A stretch of 64,000 nt of DNA from contig JAGIBL010000001.1 in assembly GCA_017744365.1 (NCBI GenBank), forward strand, positions 434,001 through 498,000. Reading direction: 5' to 3'. Every line of letters begins with the position of its first letter. Within the stretch, counting starts at the first letter, position 1. Position numbers and translations under genes: made by a program. The notes beneath the pieces were generated by a model that did no database searches, was not told where the DNA came from, and worked only from the letters and a program-made list of their open reading frames with translations. Source of the DNA: Nocardioidaceae bacterium (GTDB lineage Bacteria; Actinomycetota; Actinomycetes; Propionibacteriales; Nocardioidaceae). This document shows positions 7,832 to 15,402 of this stretch, in pieces.

Positions 7832-7838
7832 GCCCTCG

Positions 7839-7844
7839 TATCCT
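7839..7844 (+). promoter_or_regulatory. -10 element (TATCCT), leaderless metF
   Basis: TATCCT ends 7 nt before the metF ATG at 7852. No Shine-Dalgarno is present in those 7 nt, which favours a leaderless transcript. Confidence 0.5.
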
Positions 7845-7851
7845 CTGCGCC

Positions 7852-8736
7852 ATGGAGCAGCCCACGAGCATCGCGTCCCTGCTGGCGTCGGGGGAGCGGT
7901 CGTTCTCGTTCGAGTTCTTCCCGCCCAAGGACGCGGCCGGCGAAGAGGTGCTCTGGCGTTCCATCAGCGAGCTCGAGCCGCTGCGGCCCACCTTCGTCTC
8001 GGTCACGTACGGCGCCGGCGGCACCACCCGGGACCGGACCATCGAGATCACCGGCCGCATCGCCCGCGAGACCTCGATGACCCCGATGGCGCACCTGACC
8101 TGCGTCGGGCACACCGTCGAGGAGCTCGGCGGGATCCTGGACTCGCTCGCCGCCGCGGGCGTGACCAACGTGCTCGCGCTGCGCGGCGACCCGCCGGGCG
8201 GTCCCGGCACCGAGTGGATCCGCACCGAGGGCGGCGTCGACTACGCCGCGGACCTGGTCGCGCTGGTCCGCGGGCACGGTCCGTTCTCGGTCGGCGTCGC
8301 GGTCTTCCCCGAGGGGCACCGGGACTCGACCTCGCTGGACCAGGACGTGGCGGTGATGAAGGCCAAGTACGACGCCGGCGCCGAGTTCGGCGTGACCGAG
8401 ATGGTGCTGCGCGCGTCGGACTACTTCGGGCTGGTCGAGCGCTGCCGCGCGGCCGGCATCGACATGCCGATCATCCCCGGGATCATGCCGATCCTGGCGG
8501 TCGGCTCGATGAAGAAGATGGTCGAGCTCTCCGGCCGGGAGATGCCCGCCGAGACGCTGGCCCGCATCGAGCCGCTGGCCGAGAACCCGGAGGCCGTCCG
8601 CGCCGAGGGCATCAGGATCGCCACCGAGCTCTGTGACGAGCTGCTCGCCGGCGGAGCCCCGGGCCTGCACTTCTACACCCTGAACCGGTCCAAGGCGACG
8701 CGCGAGATCTACGCCTCGCTGGCCTGCAACGCCTGA
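7852..8736 (+). CDS. metF: 5,10-methylenetetrahydrofolate reductase
   Basis: Reduces methylene-THF to methyl-THF for methionine synthesis, using FAD. The 294-residue TIM-barrel protein shows FEFFPPKD near the start (catalytic Glu in the FEFFPPK motif), SVTYGAGGTT, HLTCVGHT, LALRGDPP and the C-terminal FYTLNR segment. All are typical of MetF. ATG 7852 is chosen because a TATCCT -10 lies 7 nt upstream and the family begins near this residue. Convergent with the next gene, with only 10 bp between stops. Confidence 0.95.
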   Translation: MEQPTSIASLLASGERSFSFEFFPPKDAAGEEVLWRSISELEPLRPTFVSVTYGAGGTTRDRTIEITGRIARETSMTPMAHLTCVGHTVEELGGILDSLAAAGVTNVLALRGDPPGGPGTEWIRTEGGVDYAADLVALVRGHGPFSVGVAVFPEGHRDSTSLDQDVAVMKAKYDAGAEFGVTEMVLRASDYFGLVERCRAAGIDMPIIPGIMPILAVGSMKKMVELSGREMPAETLARIEPLAENPEAVRAEGIRIATELCDELLAGGAPGLHFYTLNRSKATREIYASLACNA

Positions 8737-8746
8737 GCCGGAGCGG

Positions 8747-10063
8747 TCAGGCCGGGCCGATCACCTGCGCCACCAGCGCCGCGGACAGCCCCACGCTGGG
8801 CAGGCCCGCGCCCGGGGTCGTGTGCGCGCCGGCCATGAGGACGCCCTCGACCGGGGTCCTCGTGCCGAGCCGGTGGGCGAGGGTGCCGCGGCCCTGCCAG
8901 AGCACGCCGCCGGGGGACCCGTTCCACTCCTGGACGAGCTCCTTGGGGGAGCGGTCGACCCGGACCTCGACCTGGTCGCGCACCTTGATCCCGGCGCGGG
9001 CGAGTGCGGTGACGATGTCCTCGGCCAGCCGCCCGCGACCGAGCACGGTCCAGGCGTGCATGCCCTCAGGCGCGACCCCGCCGGTGCGCACCACCAGCAT
9101 CGGGTCGCCGTGCAGCACCACCTCGTGCGGCAGGTCGGGCACGTCGCCGACGAGGCCCAGGTGCGAGACCACCGGCGGGATCACCGGCATCGTCCGGGCC
9201 ACCAGGCCGGCCAGCGCGGGCAGCCGGCGCGGGTCGATGGCCACCACCACCTGGTCGGCGTCGAGGGTGACCGGCGCCCCGTCGTGGGTGACCGTGACGC
9301 CGACGGCACGACCGCCGGAGAGGACGAGGTCGCTGGCCGGCGTCGAGGTGAGCACCGTGACGCCGCGGGTGGCCAGCCGGTCCGCGAGCACGTCCGCCAG
9401 CTGACCCATGCCCCCGGGCAGCGTCCAGGAGCCGAAGTTCTGCTCGACGTAGGACCAGAGACCCACCCACGCCGGCACGTTGCGCGGCTCGTGCCCCTCG
9501 AACCGGGTCCGGTAGGTGGCCAGCAGCCGCAGCCGCTCGTCGCGGAAGGTGCGCTGCATCGCCTTGTGCAGGGTCAGCCGCGAGTCCAGCAGCGCCTTGC
9601 CCTCCTTGGAGGCGTGCTCGGGCGACCACGGGCGCTCGAACCACTCGCGGCGCAGGACCTCCCACACGCCGGCCAGGTCGTCGACGTACGCCGCCCAGGC
9701 CTGGCCGGCGCCGGGGCCGAGGCCGCCGTCCAGCGCGTCGATCTGCGCGGCGCGACTGCCCCCGGGCAGGTCGAGCACGCTGCCGTCCTCGAAGCGGTGC
9801 CGGCCGACGGGCTCGAGCGGCACCAGGTCGATCTCCTTCTCCGCGGGCCGGCCGGACTTGCGGAAGAAGTCGCGGATCACGGCGGGCAGCAGGGTCTCGG
9901 CCGGCCCGGCGTCCCAGCGGAAGCCGTCCTGCTCGACGTATCCCAGCGCGCCGCCGAGCCGGTCGCGCGCCTCGACGAGGGTGACGGTGTGGCCGAGCTT
10001 GGCCAGCCGGGCGGCACTCGCGAGACCGCCGAACCCGCCACCGACCACCACGACACGCGCCAT
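8747..10063 (-). CDS. FAD-dependent amine oxidase/phytoene desaturase-like oxidoreductase
   Basis: A 438-residue flavoprotein with an N-terminal dinucleotide-binding motif (VVVGGGFGGLASAARLA, then an acidic end of strand 2 at LVEARDRLGG). The C-terminal segment (GAHTTPGAGLPSVGLSA) is typical of CrtI-type desaturases and related NAD(P)/FAD proteins. It could act on carotenoid, isoprenoid or quinone-type substrates; proximity to a polyprenyl synthase is suggestive only. ATG 10063 is preferred to an upstream TTG because TAGGGT lies exactly 6 nt before it. No carotenoid cluster is visible nearby. Confidence 0.82.
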   Translation of the reverse strand: MARVVVVGGGFGGLASAARLAKLGHTVTLVEARDRLGGALGYVEQDGFRWDAGPAETLLPAVIRDFFRKSGRPAEKEIDLVPLEPVGRHRFEDGSVLDLPGGSRAAQIDALDGGLGPGAGQAWAAYVDDLAGVWEVLRREWFERPWSPEHASKEGKALLDSRLTLHKAMQRTFRDERLRLLATYRTRFEGHEPRNVPAWVGLWSYVEQNFGSWTLPGGMGQLADVLADRLATRGVTVLTSTPASDLVLSGGRAVGVTVTHDGAPVTLDADQVVVAIDPRRLPALAGLVARTMPVIPPVVSHLGLVGDVPDLPHEVVLHGDPMLVVRTGGVAPEGMHAWTVLGRGRLAEDIVTALARAGIKVRDQVEVRVDRSPKELVQEWNGSPGGVLWQGRGTLAHRLGTRTPVEGVLMAGAHTTPGAGLPSVGLSAALVAQVIGPA

Positions 10064-10069
10064 GCCCAA

Positions 10070-10075
10070 ACCCTA
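10070..10075 (-). promoter_or_regulatory. -10 element (TAGGGT), leaderless FAD oxidoreductase
   Basis: TAGGGT on the minus strand ends 6 nt before ATG 10063 and supports that start codon. It overlaps the stop region of the DUF4126 gene upstream. Confidence 0.5.
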
Positions 10076-10657
10076 GGGGTTGACCGGAGTGCGTCCCTTC
10101 CACCGTCGCCAGCCACGCCGTACGACGCGGAGCAGCAGCCGCAGCGCGACCAGGCCGGCGACCAGCAGCAGCACGCAGACCACCAGCGCCGCCCAGGGAT
10201 GGTGGATCGCGAGCAGCACCACACCGACGACGGTGAGGTCCTCGGTGAGGCTGGCAGCGATGTTGGTCAGCGGCTCGGGGGAGGTGTTGATCGCGAGCCG
10301 GCCGCCGGCCTTGACCGTGTGGCTGGCCAGCGCGGTGCCGCCCCCGAGGGCGGCGTAGCCGGCCTGCTCCAGCGAGCTCGCGTCCCCGGAGACGAGCAAC
10401 GCGATGACCGTGCCGATCAGCGGACGCACGAACGTGGAGATCGCGTCCCAGGTGGAGTCGACGTACGGGATCTTGTCGGTGACGAACTCGACCGCGGTCA
10501 TCGCGCCGGCGGCGACCAGGACGTCGGTACGGCCGAGCGCATCGGGGATCTGCGAGAACTCGCCGAACCGCTCGGCCAGGCCGAGCACGAGCACCGCCAG
10601 GTAGGCGTTGACCCCGCTGGCCCAGCCGCTCGAGAACACCAGGGGCAGCAGGTCCAC
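10073..10657 (-). CDS. DUF4126 family membrane protein
   Basis: A 194-residue protein with about five hydrophobic segments (near residues 13-30, 46-60, 78-92, 97-112 and 145-178) and a strongly basic C-terminus (RRGWRRWKGR). The GWASGVNAYLAVLVLGL opening and the ALGGGTALASHTVKAG loop are typical of DUF4126 membrane proteins of unknown function. The GTG start is preceded by TAGGGT at 6 nt. Its stop is followed within 10 nt by the next gene on the same strand, which has its own -10. Confidence 0.8.
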   Translation of the reverse strand: MDLLPLVFSSGWASGVNAYLAVLVLGLAERFGEFSQIPDALGRTDVLVAAGAMTAVEFVTDKIPYVDSTWDAISTFVRPLIGTVIALLVSGDASSLEQAGYAALGGGTALASHTVKAGGRLAINTSPEPLTNIAASLTEDLTVVGVVLLAIHHPWAALVVCVLLLVAGLVALRLLLRVVRRGWRRWKGRTPVNP

Positions 10658-10663
10658 GCGCTC

Positions 10664-10669
10664 ACCCTA
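10664..10669 (-). promoter_or_regulatory. -10 element (TAGGGT), leaderless DUF4126 gene
   Basis: TAGGGT on the minus strand ends 6 nt before the GTG at 10657, the same geometry as at several other operon heads here. Confidence 0.5.
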
Positions 10670-10709
10670 GGTCGGCCGATACTCGTTCGCGCGGTTCCGC
10701 GGAGCCGGT

Positions 10710-10715
10710 TACCGT
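10710..10715 (+). promoter_or_regulatory. -10 element (TACCGT), leaderless FMN-protein gene
   Basis: TACCGT ends 7 nt before the GTG at 10723, and no Shine-Dalgarno lies between. It is divergent from the DUF4126 promoter 40 bp away. Confidence 0.45.
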
Positions 10716-10722
10716 CCTTTTC

Positions 10723-11352
10723 GTGGAGCAGACCTGGACCGAGATCACCGACGTGGACGCGCTCGTGGAGGTGATCGGCGTGCCGATCCCGCGGGTGCGG
10801 GACAAGGTACGACGCGAGCTCACCGACCTGGACCGGGACTGGCTGGCCGCGTCCCCGTTCTGCATGCTCGCCACCGCCGGTGCCGACGGGGCCTGCGACG
10901 CCTCGCCCAAGGGCGACCCGGCGGGCGAGCTCGTGCACGTGATCGACGCGACGACGATCGCGCTGGCCGAGCGCCCGGGGAACCGGCGCGCGGACGGCTA
11001 CCGCAACATCCTGGAGAACCCGCACGTCGGGCTGAGCTTCCTGATTCCCGGGCGCGGGGACACGCTGCGGGTCAACGGCCGGGCCCGGCTGGTCGCGGAC
11101 GCGCCGTTCTTCGAGGAGATGGTCGTGAAGGGCCACCGGCCGGTGCTGGCGATCGTGGTCGAGGTCGAGGAGGTCTTCTACCACTGCGCGAAGGCGTTCC
11201 TGCGCTCGCGGCTGTGGGAGCCGGAGTCGTGGGACCCCGACGGGATCGTGCCGCGCCGGGCCGTGATCGCGCAGCGCTACGAGCGACCCCAGGACACGAT
11301 CGAGGAGCTCGACGCCTACTACGGCGAGCAGTACAGGCAGGGCCTCTACTGA
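10723..11352 (+). CDS. Pyridoxamine 5'-phosphate oxidase-like FMN-binding protein
   Basis: A 209-residue split-barrel protein. The core (about residues 40-145) reads SPFCMLATAGADGACDASPKG, then NPHVGLSFLIPGRGDTLRVNGRA. That is the flavin-binding pattern of the PNPOx-like superfamily, closest to the MSMEG_1061-type group. The C-terminal part carries a FYHCAKAFLRSRLW segment common in that group. It probably binds FMN or F420 and reduces or oxidises small molecules; the substrate is unknown. Monocistronic by appearance, convergent with the arsC-like gene. Confidence 0.82.
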   Translation: MEQTWTEITDVDALVEVIGVPIPRVRDKVRRELTDLDRDWLAASPFCMLATAGADGACDASPKGDPAGELVHVIDATTIALAERPGNRRADGYRNILENPHVGLSFLIPGRGDTLRVNGRARLVADAPFFEEMVVKGHRPVLAIVVEVEEVFYHCAKAFLRSRLWEPESWDPDGIVPRRAVIAQRYERPQDTIEELDAYYGEQYRQGLY

Positions 11353-11360
11353 CCGACGGA

Positions 11361-11395
11361 GGTTGAGGAGGTCGCGCAGCGACCGTCTCGAAACC
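11361..11395. repeat. 35-bp REP-like imperfect palindrome
   Basis: A 35-bp palindrome beginning GGTTGAGGAGGTCGC and ending GCGACCGTCTCGAAACC with a GCA centre. It lies between two convergent genes and touches the stop codon of the arsC-like gene. The inner stem GGTCGC/GCGACC is perfect. From memory, similar palindromes are abundant between genes in Nocardioides genomes; within this window I see one copy. It may serve as a bidirectional terminator. Confidence 0.55.
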
Positions 11396-11754
11396 TAGCC
11401 GCGCTCGATCAGCGCGGCCACGGTCTCGGGGTCGCGCGCGACCGCGGTGGTGCCGTCGCTGGCGGTGATGATCGGACGCTGGATGGCCCGCGGGTTGTCG
11501 ACGAGCGCCTCGATCCAGTCCGCGCGGTGCGCGGCGTCCTTCGGGAACGCGATGCCCGCTTCCTTGCTCTCCGCCGGGCGCGCGATGTCCCACGGCTCCA
11601 GGCCGAGTCGCGCCAGCACGGCGGTGAGCTCGGCCGAGGTCGGCGGCTCGTCGAGGTAGCGGCGCTCGACGTACTCGATCCCGGCGGCGTCCAGGTCGGC
11701 CTTGGCCGAGCGGCACTTGCTGCACGCCGGGTTGATCCAGATCTCGAGCGTCAT
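11395..11754 (-). CDS. ArsC/Spx-family thioredoxin-fold protein (arsenate reductase-like)
   Basis: A 119-residue glutaredoxin-like protein. The motif CSKCRSA at residues 11-17 gives a CX2C arrangement, with the typical ArsC order ending in RPIITASDG. Classical arsenate reductases use one Cys with Arg residues. It could be a glutathione- or mycothiol-dependent reductase; no ars operon is present, so an arsenic role is not supported by context. ATG 11754 is used. The gene lies 26 bp downstream of the YbaK-like gene on the same strand. Confidence 0.82.
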   Translation of the reverse strand: MTLEIWINPACSKCRSAKADLDAAGIEYVERRYLDEPPTSAELTAVLARLGLEPWDIARPAESKEAGIAFPKDAAHRADWIEALVDNPRAIQRPIITASDGTTAVARDPETVAALIERG

Positions 11755-11780
11755 GGGGATGCCTCTCGGGTCAGGTCGGT

Positions 11781-12269
11781 TCAGTTCACGTCGATCTCGG
11801 TCGCGCCGGTCATCCGGGCGAGCTCGTCGTAGTCGGTGGAGAAGACCGCGGCGGGGTGGCCGGCGGCGGCCCAGATCACCGGGTACTGCCGCAGCGAGGG
11901 GTCCAGGAAGGTCCGCACCGGGCGTGGGTGCGCGAACGGGGAGACGCCGCCGATCACCTGGCCGGTGGCCTCCCGGACGAACTCGGGCTTCGCCCGCTTC
12001 AGGGCCCGTACGCCGATCGTGGCGGCCGCCTTGTCGGTGTCCACCCGGTGCGCGCCCGAGGTGAGGATCAGGATCGGCTCGTCCGTCCCGTGCTCCTGGC
12101 CGGGAGCCGCGAAGAGCAGGCTGTTGGCGATCGCGCCGACCTCGCAGCCGAGCGCCTCCGCGGCCAGCGCGGCGGTGTGCACCGAGTCGGGGAGGACCAC
12201 GATCCGGCCCTGCCCGCCCCGCTCGGCGAGCTCGGCGCGGAAGTGCGCGATGGAGGGGTGCTCGGTCAT
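11781..12269 (-). CDS. YbaK/ProX-type aminoacyl-tRNA editing protein
   Basis: A 162-residue single-domain deacylase of the YbaK/ProRS-editing family. Typical segments are CEVGAIANSLLF, ILILTSGAHRVDTDKAA with the family Lys, GQVIGGVSPFAHP and FLDPSLRQYPVIWAAAG. It likely hydrolyses mischarged tRNA; the amino acid is unknown. The start is ATG 12269, with a weak CTTCC-type leader and no good Shine-Dalgarno. A second, more canonical YbaK lies at 51675-52166, so this window holds two members of the fold. Confidence 0.85.
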   Translation of the reverse strand: MTEHPSIAHFRAELAERGGQGRIVVLPDSVHTAALAAEALGCEVGAIANSLLFAAPGQEHGTDEPILILTSGAHRVDTDKAAATIGVRALKRAKPEFVREATGQVIGGVSPFAHPRPVRTFLDPSLRQYPVIWAAAGHPAAVFSTDYDELARMTGATEIDVN

Positions 12270-12304
12270 GGAAGAGGAAGTTAGCCGACCGCCCGGCATC
12301 GCTC

Positions 12305-12335
12305 TTGACCGGTTGTCCGTGGGCGGGTGTACCTT
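12305..12335 (+). promoter_or_regulatory. Candidate promoter of the SOS operon
   Basis: TTGACC (12305-12310) is a good -35. Possible -10 hexamers are TACCTT (12330-12335, 19-bp spacer) or TGTACC (12328-12333, 17 bp). The SOS box begins 8 bp further on, so LexA would sit over the start site. The exact -10 is uncertain. Confidence 0.45.
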
Positions 12336-12342
12336 GGAGTTG

Positions 12343-12360
12343 TTCGAACAGATGTTCGAA
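12343..12360 (+). promoter_or_regulatory. LexA/SOS box
   Basis: TTCGAACAGATGTTCGAA is a perfect palindromic match to the actinobacterial LexA consensus TCGAAC-N4-GTTCGA. It lies about 100 bp before the first gene of a DinB-containing operon, just downstream of the candidate promoter. DNA-damage induction of the genes at 12458-15270 follows from this. Confidence 0.88.
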
Positions 12361-12457
12361 CGCGTGGCCCGGAGGAGGGTGACCTCGACCCCCATCCTCC
12401 ACCGGGCCACCGACAGGGGTCGTCGGGTCACGGTCCAACGGCGGAGAGGAGCAGACG

Positions 12458-12838
12458 GTGCGGCAGTACGACGACCTGGTGGAGGTGCGCAAGGGACCGG
12501 TGCCCGGCTACGGCGCGGACGGACCCGGGGTGCTCCTGGACGAGGGCGGGCCGGGCGGTGCCCTCCCGCCGGACGGTCCGCAGCAGTTCCTCTGGCGTGG
12601 CCGGCTCTGGCAGGTGCGCGAGGTGGTGGCGCACTGGATCGAGACGGGGGCGTGGTGGCTGCGCCGGCCCGAGGAGAGCCCGGGGCGCTCCGAGCTCGCC
12701 CGGCAGCGCGAGGTGTGGCGGGTGACGGCTGCCCGGGGCCGAGCGGTGGCGACCCTGGACGACCCGGGCTTCGGGGTGTTCGACCTGACCTTCGACCCGG
12801 TCGGGGGCGCCTGGGCGCTCGCCGGATCGCTGGACTGA
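12458..12838 (+). CDS. DUF6504 family protein (first gene of the SOS operon)
   Basis: A 126-residue soluble protein rich in Trp and Arg. The central text (QQFLWRGRLWQVREVVAHWIETGAWW) resembles the conserved block of DUF6504, a small family found beside dinB in actinobacteria. The function is unknown. The GTG start is preceded by GAGAGGA. Its promoter region contains a perfect SOS box, and the next gene starts 10 nt after its stop. A role in translesion synthesis or damage response is inferred only from position. Confidence 0.72.
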   Translation: MRQYDDLVEVRKGPVPGYGADGPGVLLDEGGPGGALPPDGPQQFLWRGRLWQVREVVAHWIETGAWWLRRPEESPGRSELARQREVWRVTAARGRAVATLDDPGFGVFDLTFDPVGGAWALAGSLD

Positions 12839-12848
12839 GGAGGTCGCG

Positions 12849-13286
12849 ATGCAGTTCCACCTGCCGGCCGCGACGCACTCGTACCTGGAACGAGCCGCCG
12901 AGTCGCTGCGCGAGGCGATGGTCTCCACCGACGTCCCGCAGCGGTACGCGCTCGCCCACGTCGCGGCGCTGCGTGCGACGGCTGCTCTGCTGGCCGCCCG
13001 TGCGCAGCCGATCGCGGTGGCCCGCCGTCGCCAGAAGAACGCCTGGGTGCTGCTCACCGAGGTGGCCCCGGAGCTCGGTGAGTGGGCCGCGTTCTTCTCC
13101 GCGGGGGCGGCGAAGAGGGCGGCTGCCGAGGCCGGGTCGCAGCGGGCCGTGACCGCCTGCGAGGCCGATGACCTGGTCCGCGACGTGGACCGCTACCTGG
13201 CCCTGGTGGAGAGCTCGCTCGGGCTGACCAGCCACGACCCGTTCGCGAGCACGGTCATCGAGGCGCCCGCGCGGGCGACCGGGTGA
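12849..13286 (+). CDS. SAV_6107-type HEPN domain protein
   Basis: A 145-residue helical protein. It has the HEPN-like pattern of long amphipathic helices (SYLERAAESLREAM, YALAHVAALRATAALLAARA), then a WVLLTEVAPELGEWAAFFSAGA block seen in the SAV_6107-type family adjacent to dinB. Some HEPN proteins are RNases with an Rx4-6H motif, but I cannot identify a convincing catalytic motif here. The start ATG follows GAGGAGG at good spacing. It is in an SOS-controlled operon, 22 nt before the methyltransferase. Confidence 0.72.
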   Translation: MQFHLPAATHSYLERAAESLREAMVSTDVPQRYALAHVAALRATAALLAARAQPIAVARRRQKNAWVLLTEVAPELGEWAAFFSAGAAKRAAAEAGSQRAVTACEADDLVRDVDRYLALVESSLGLTSHDPFASTVIEAPARATG

Positions 13287-13295
13287 GCGGAGCAC

Positions 13296-13301
13296 TAGTG
13301 T
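13296..13301 (+). promoter_or_regulatory. -10 element (TAGTGT), possible internal leaderless promoter
   Basis: TAGTGT ends 7 nt before the methyltransferase ATG at 13309. It could add a second, LexA-independent promoter inside the SOS operon. Confidence 0.4.
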
Positions 13302-13308
13302 TCCGGGC

Positions 13309-14046
13309 ATGGAGCGACCCCTGGAACGTCCTCTTGAGCGCCGCGCGTCGATCCGTACCGCCGTCGTCTGGGAGGCGGTCAGCGCGCTCCTCGACGGCGC
13401 CGAGGGCCAGCGGGTCCTCGACATCGGTGGCGGGACCGGTGGCTTCGCGGTCCGGGTGGCCGAGCTGGGTCACCGGGTCACCGTGGTGGACCCGAGTCCG
13501 GACGCGCTGGCGGCGCTGGACCGCCGTGCTCGCGAGCGCCAGGTCGAGAACCGGATCGTCGGGCAGCAGGGTGACCTGGCCGGGCTGGACGAGCTGGTCG
13601 AGGAAGGCAGCGTCGACCTCGTCCTCTGCCACGAGGTGCTCGGGCTCGTGGACGACGCCGAGGCTGCGCTCGCCACGATCGGCCGGGTGCTGCGTCCCGG
13701 GGGACGGCTCAGCCTGCTGGTCAGCCAGCGACACGCGGCCGTCCTCGCGCGGGCGATGGCCGGGCACTTCACCCAGGCGCGCGACCTCCTCGACGGCCCG
13801 GTCGACGGTGCCGGCGCGGGGGAGCGGCGGTTCACCGCGGAGGAGCTCGAGGAGCTGCTCGCCGCCACGGGCTTCACCGTCTCCGACGTGCACGGCATCC
13901 GGGTCTTCGCCGATCTGGTCCCGTCCACGCTGCTGGACCTCGAGCCGGGTGCGATCGGCGGGCTCATCGACCTCGAGCGTGCGGTGGCCGGCCGACCCGA
14001 ATACCGGACGACTGCCGCCCAGCTCCACGTCCTGGCCAGTCACTGA
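13309..14046 (+). CDS. SAM-dependent methyltransferase, CmoM-like
   Basis: A 245-residue class I methyltransferase. Motif I is VLDIGGGTGGFA (about 38-49) with an acidic strand-2 end (VVDPS). The later text follows E. coli CmoM, which methylates cmo5U34 in tRNA: LCHEVLGLV, a MAGHFTQA segment, a GIRVFADLV segment and a C-terminal LHVLA. This suggests tRNA wobble-base methylation, though small-molecule targets are possible. It lies between a HEPN protein and dinB under an SOS box and may also have its own leaderless -10. The N-terminus has a short repeat (MERPLERPLER). Confidence 0.78.
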   Translation: MERPLERPLERRASIRTAVVWEAVSALLDGAEGQRVLDIGGGTGGFAVRVAELGHRVTVVDPSPDALAALDRRARERQVENRIVGQQGDLAGLDELVEEGSVDLVLCHEVLGLVDDAEAALATIGRVLRPGGRLSLLVSQRHAAVLARAMAGHFTQARDLLDGPVDGAGAGERRFTAEELEELLAATGFTVSDVHGIRVFADLVPSTLLDLEPGAIGGLIDLERAVAGRPEYRTTAAQLHVLASH

Positions 14047-14073
14047 GCACTGCCGCGACCGTGGGCGGTCGCG

Positions 14074-15270
14074 GTGATCGACGACGGCTCCCTGGGCTGC
14101 CCGATCCTGCACGTCGACATGGACGCGTTCTACGCCTCCGTGGCGCTGCGGGACCGGCCCGAGCTGCGGGACGTGCCGGTGATCGTCGGTGGCGGGCACC
14201 GCGGCGTGGTGCTCTCGGCGAACTACCCGGCCCGTGAGCGCGGGGTCCGTTCCGGGATGTCGGGCACCGAAGCCCGGCGACTCTGCCCGGAGGCAGTCCG
14301 GCTCTCGCCCGACTTCGGGGACTTCGAGACCGTCTCGCGCTCGGTGATGGAGACGTTCCGGTCGATCACCCCGCTGGTGGAGGCGTACTCGCTGGACGAG
14401 GCGTTCCTCGACGTCAGCGGCGCAGTCCGGCGGCTCGGGACGCCGCTGCAGATCGCCGAGCTCGTCCGCGCCCGGATCCACGACGAGCAGCGGATCACCT
14501 GCTCGGTCGGGCTGGCGCGGACCGTCTCGGTCGCCAAGCTCGCCAGCCGGAGGGCCAAGCCCGACGGGGTGCTGGTGGTGCCGGCCGACCGGATCGAGGA
14601 GATGGTGCATCCGCTCGACGTGGGCGAGCTGTTCGGCGTCGGGCCGAAGACGCGCGCCAAGCTGCGCAAGATCGGCCTGGTGACGGTCGGCGACGTGGCT
14701 CGGATGCCCGCGGAGACGCTGCGGCACGTGGTGGGCGCGGCGGCCGGCCACCAGCTGCACCAGCTCGCCTGGGGGACCGACCGGCGCACCCTCACGCCGC
14801 GGCGTGCCGACGACGACCCGGAGCGGAGCATGGGCTCGGAGGAGACCTTCGGCCGCGACGTCGCGGACCCGGCGGTGATCCACCGCGAGCTGCTCCGGCT
14901 CGCCTCCCGGGTGACCGCGCGGATGCGCCGCGCCGGGATGGCCGGGCGGACGGTGGCGATCCGGGTCCGGTACGCCGACTTCACCACGATCACCCGCTCG
15001 CACACCCTGCCCGACCCGACCGACACCACCGCGGAGGTGCACGCCACCGCCGTCCGGCTCTTCGACGCCCTCACCGACCCGCGCCGGATCCGGCTGGTCG
15101 GGGTCCGGGTCGAGGGCCTGCGGCCGCGGGCCGGCGCGCACCGGCAGGGGCTCCTCGGCGAGCGCGAGCACGGCTGGCCCGAGGCGGACCGGGCGATCGA
15201 CCAGGTCGGGATGCGGTTCGGGCGCGGCGCGGTGCGACCGGCGACGCTGTTCGCGGGCGACCGTCCCTGA
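14074..15270 (+). CDS. dinB: DNA polymerase IV (Y-family, translesion)
   Basis: A 398-residue error-prone polymerase for bypass of damaged bases. Catalytic carboxylates are in VDMDAFYASV near residue 15 and AYSLDEAFLDV near 105. The helix-hairpin-helix thumb (GVGPKTRAKLRKIGLVTVGDVA) and the little-finger domain follow. I do not see a standard C-terminal clamp-binding QLxLF; the end is TLFAGDRP. GTG 14074 starts it, 28 nt after the methyltransferase. The SOS box at 12343 makes damage induction likely. Confidence 0.93.
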   Translation: MIDDGSLGCPILHVDMDAFYASVALRDRPELRDVPVIVGGGHRGVVLSANYPARERGVRSGMSGTEARRLCPEAVRLSPDFGDFETVSRSVMETFRSITPLVEAYSLDEAFLDVSGAVRRLGTPLQIAELVRARIHDEQRITCSVGLARTVSVAKLASRRAKPDGVLVVPADRIEEMVHPLDVGELFGVGPKTRAKLRKIGLVTVGDVARMPAETLRHVVGAAAGHQLHQLAWGTDRRTLTPRRADDDPERSMGSEETFGRDVADPAVIHRELLRLASRVTARMRRAGMAGRTVAIRVRYADFTTITRSHTLPDPTDTTAEVHATAVRLFDALTDPRRIRLVGVRVEGLRPRAGAHRQGLLGEREHGWPEADRAIDQVGMRFGRGAVRPATLFAGDRP

Positions 15271-15402
15271 GGGATCCGCCCGGAATCGAGTGGAATCGGC
15301 CGGATTCGGCCGGGATCATCGAATTCCCGAACGCGGGTACCGCGTTTCGGAGAGCCTGCCTAGACTTGAATCGTCGTCGTCAGAGGTCAGCTGGAGGTAG
15401 CC
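15271..15402. other. Intergenic region before DUF3040 gene
   Basis: 132 bp with several GGAATCG/GGATTCGG direct and inverted words and a TAGACT hexamer (15361-15366) that could be a -10 for the DUF3040 gene, about 36 bp before its GTG. No convincing -35 is seen. CTGGAGG upstream of the GTG is a good Shine-Dalgarno. Confidence 0.35.

Noticed and set aside
11395-11754. Arsenic resistance locus
   Set aside because: Only an ArsC-like thioredoxin-fold protein is present; no ArsR, ArsB or Acr3 gene is nearby, and the CX2C motif is not the classical ArsC site.
12849-13286. HEPN/MNT toxin-antitoxin system
   Set aside because: No nucleotidyltransferase (MNT) partner is adjacent and no Rx4-6H catalytic motif could be identified; the gene belongs to a dinB-associated family.
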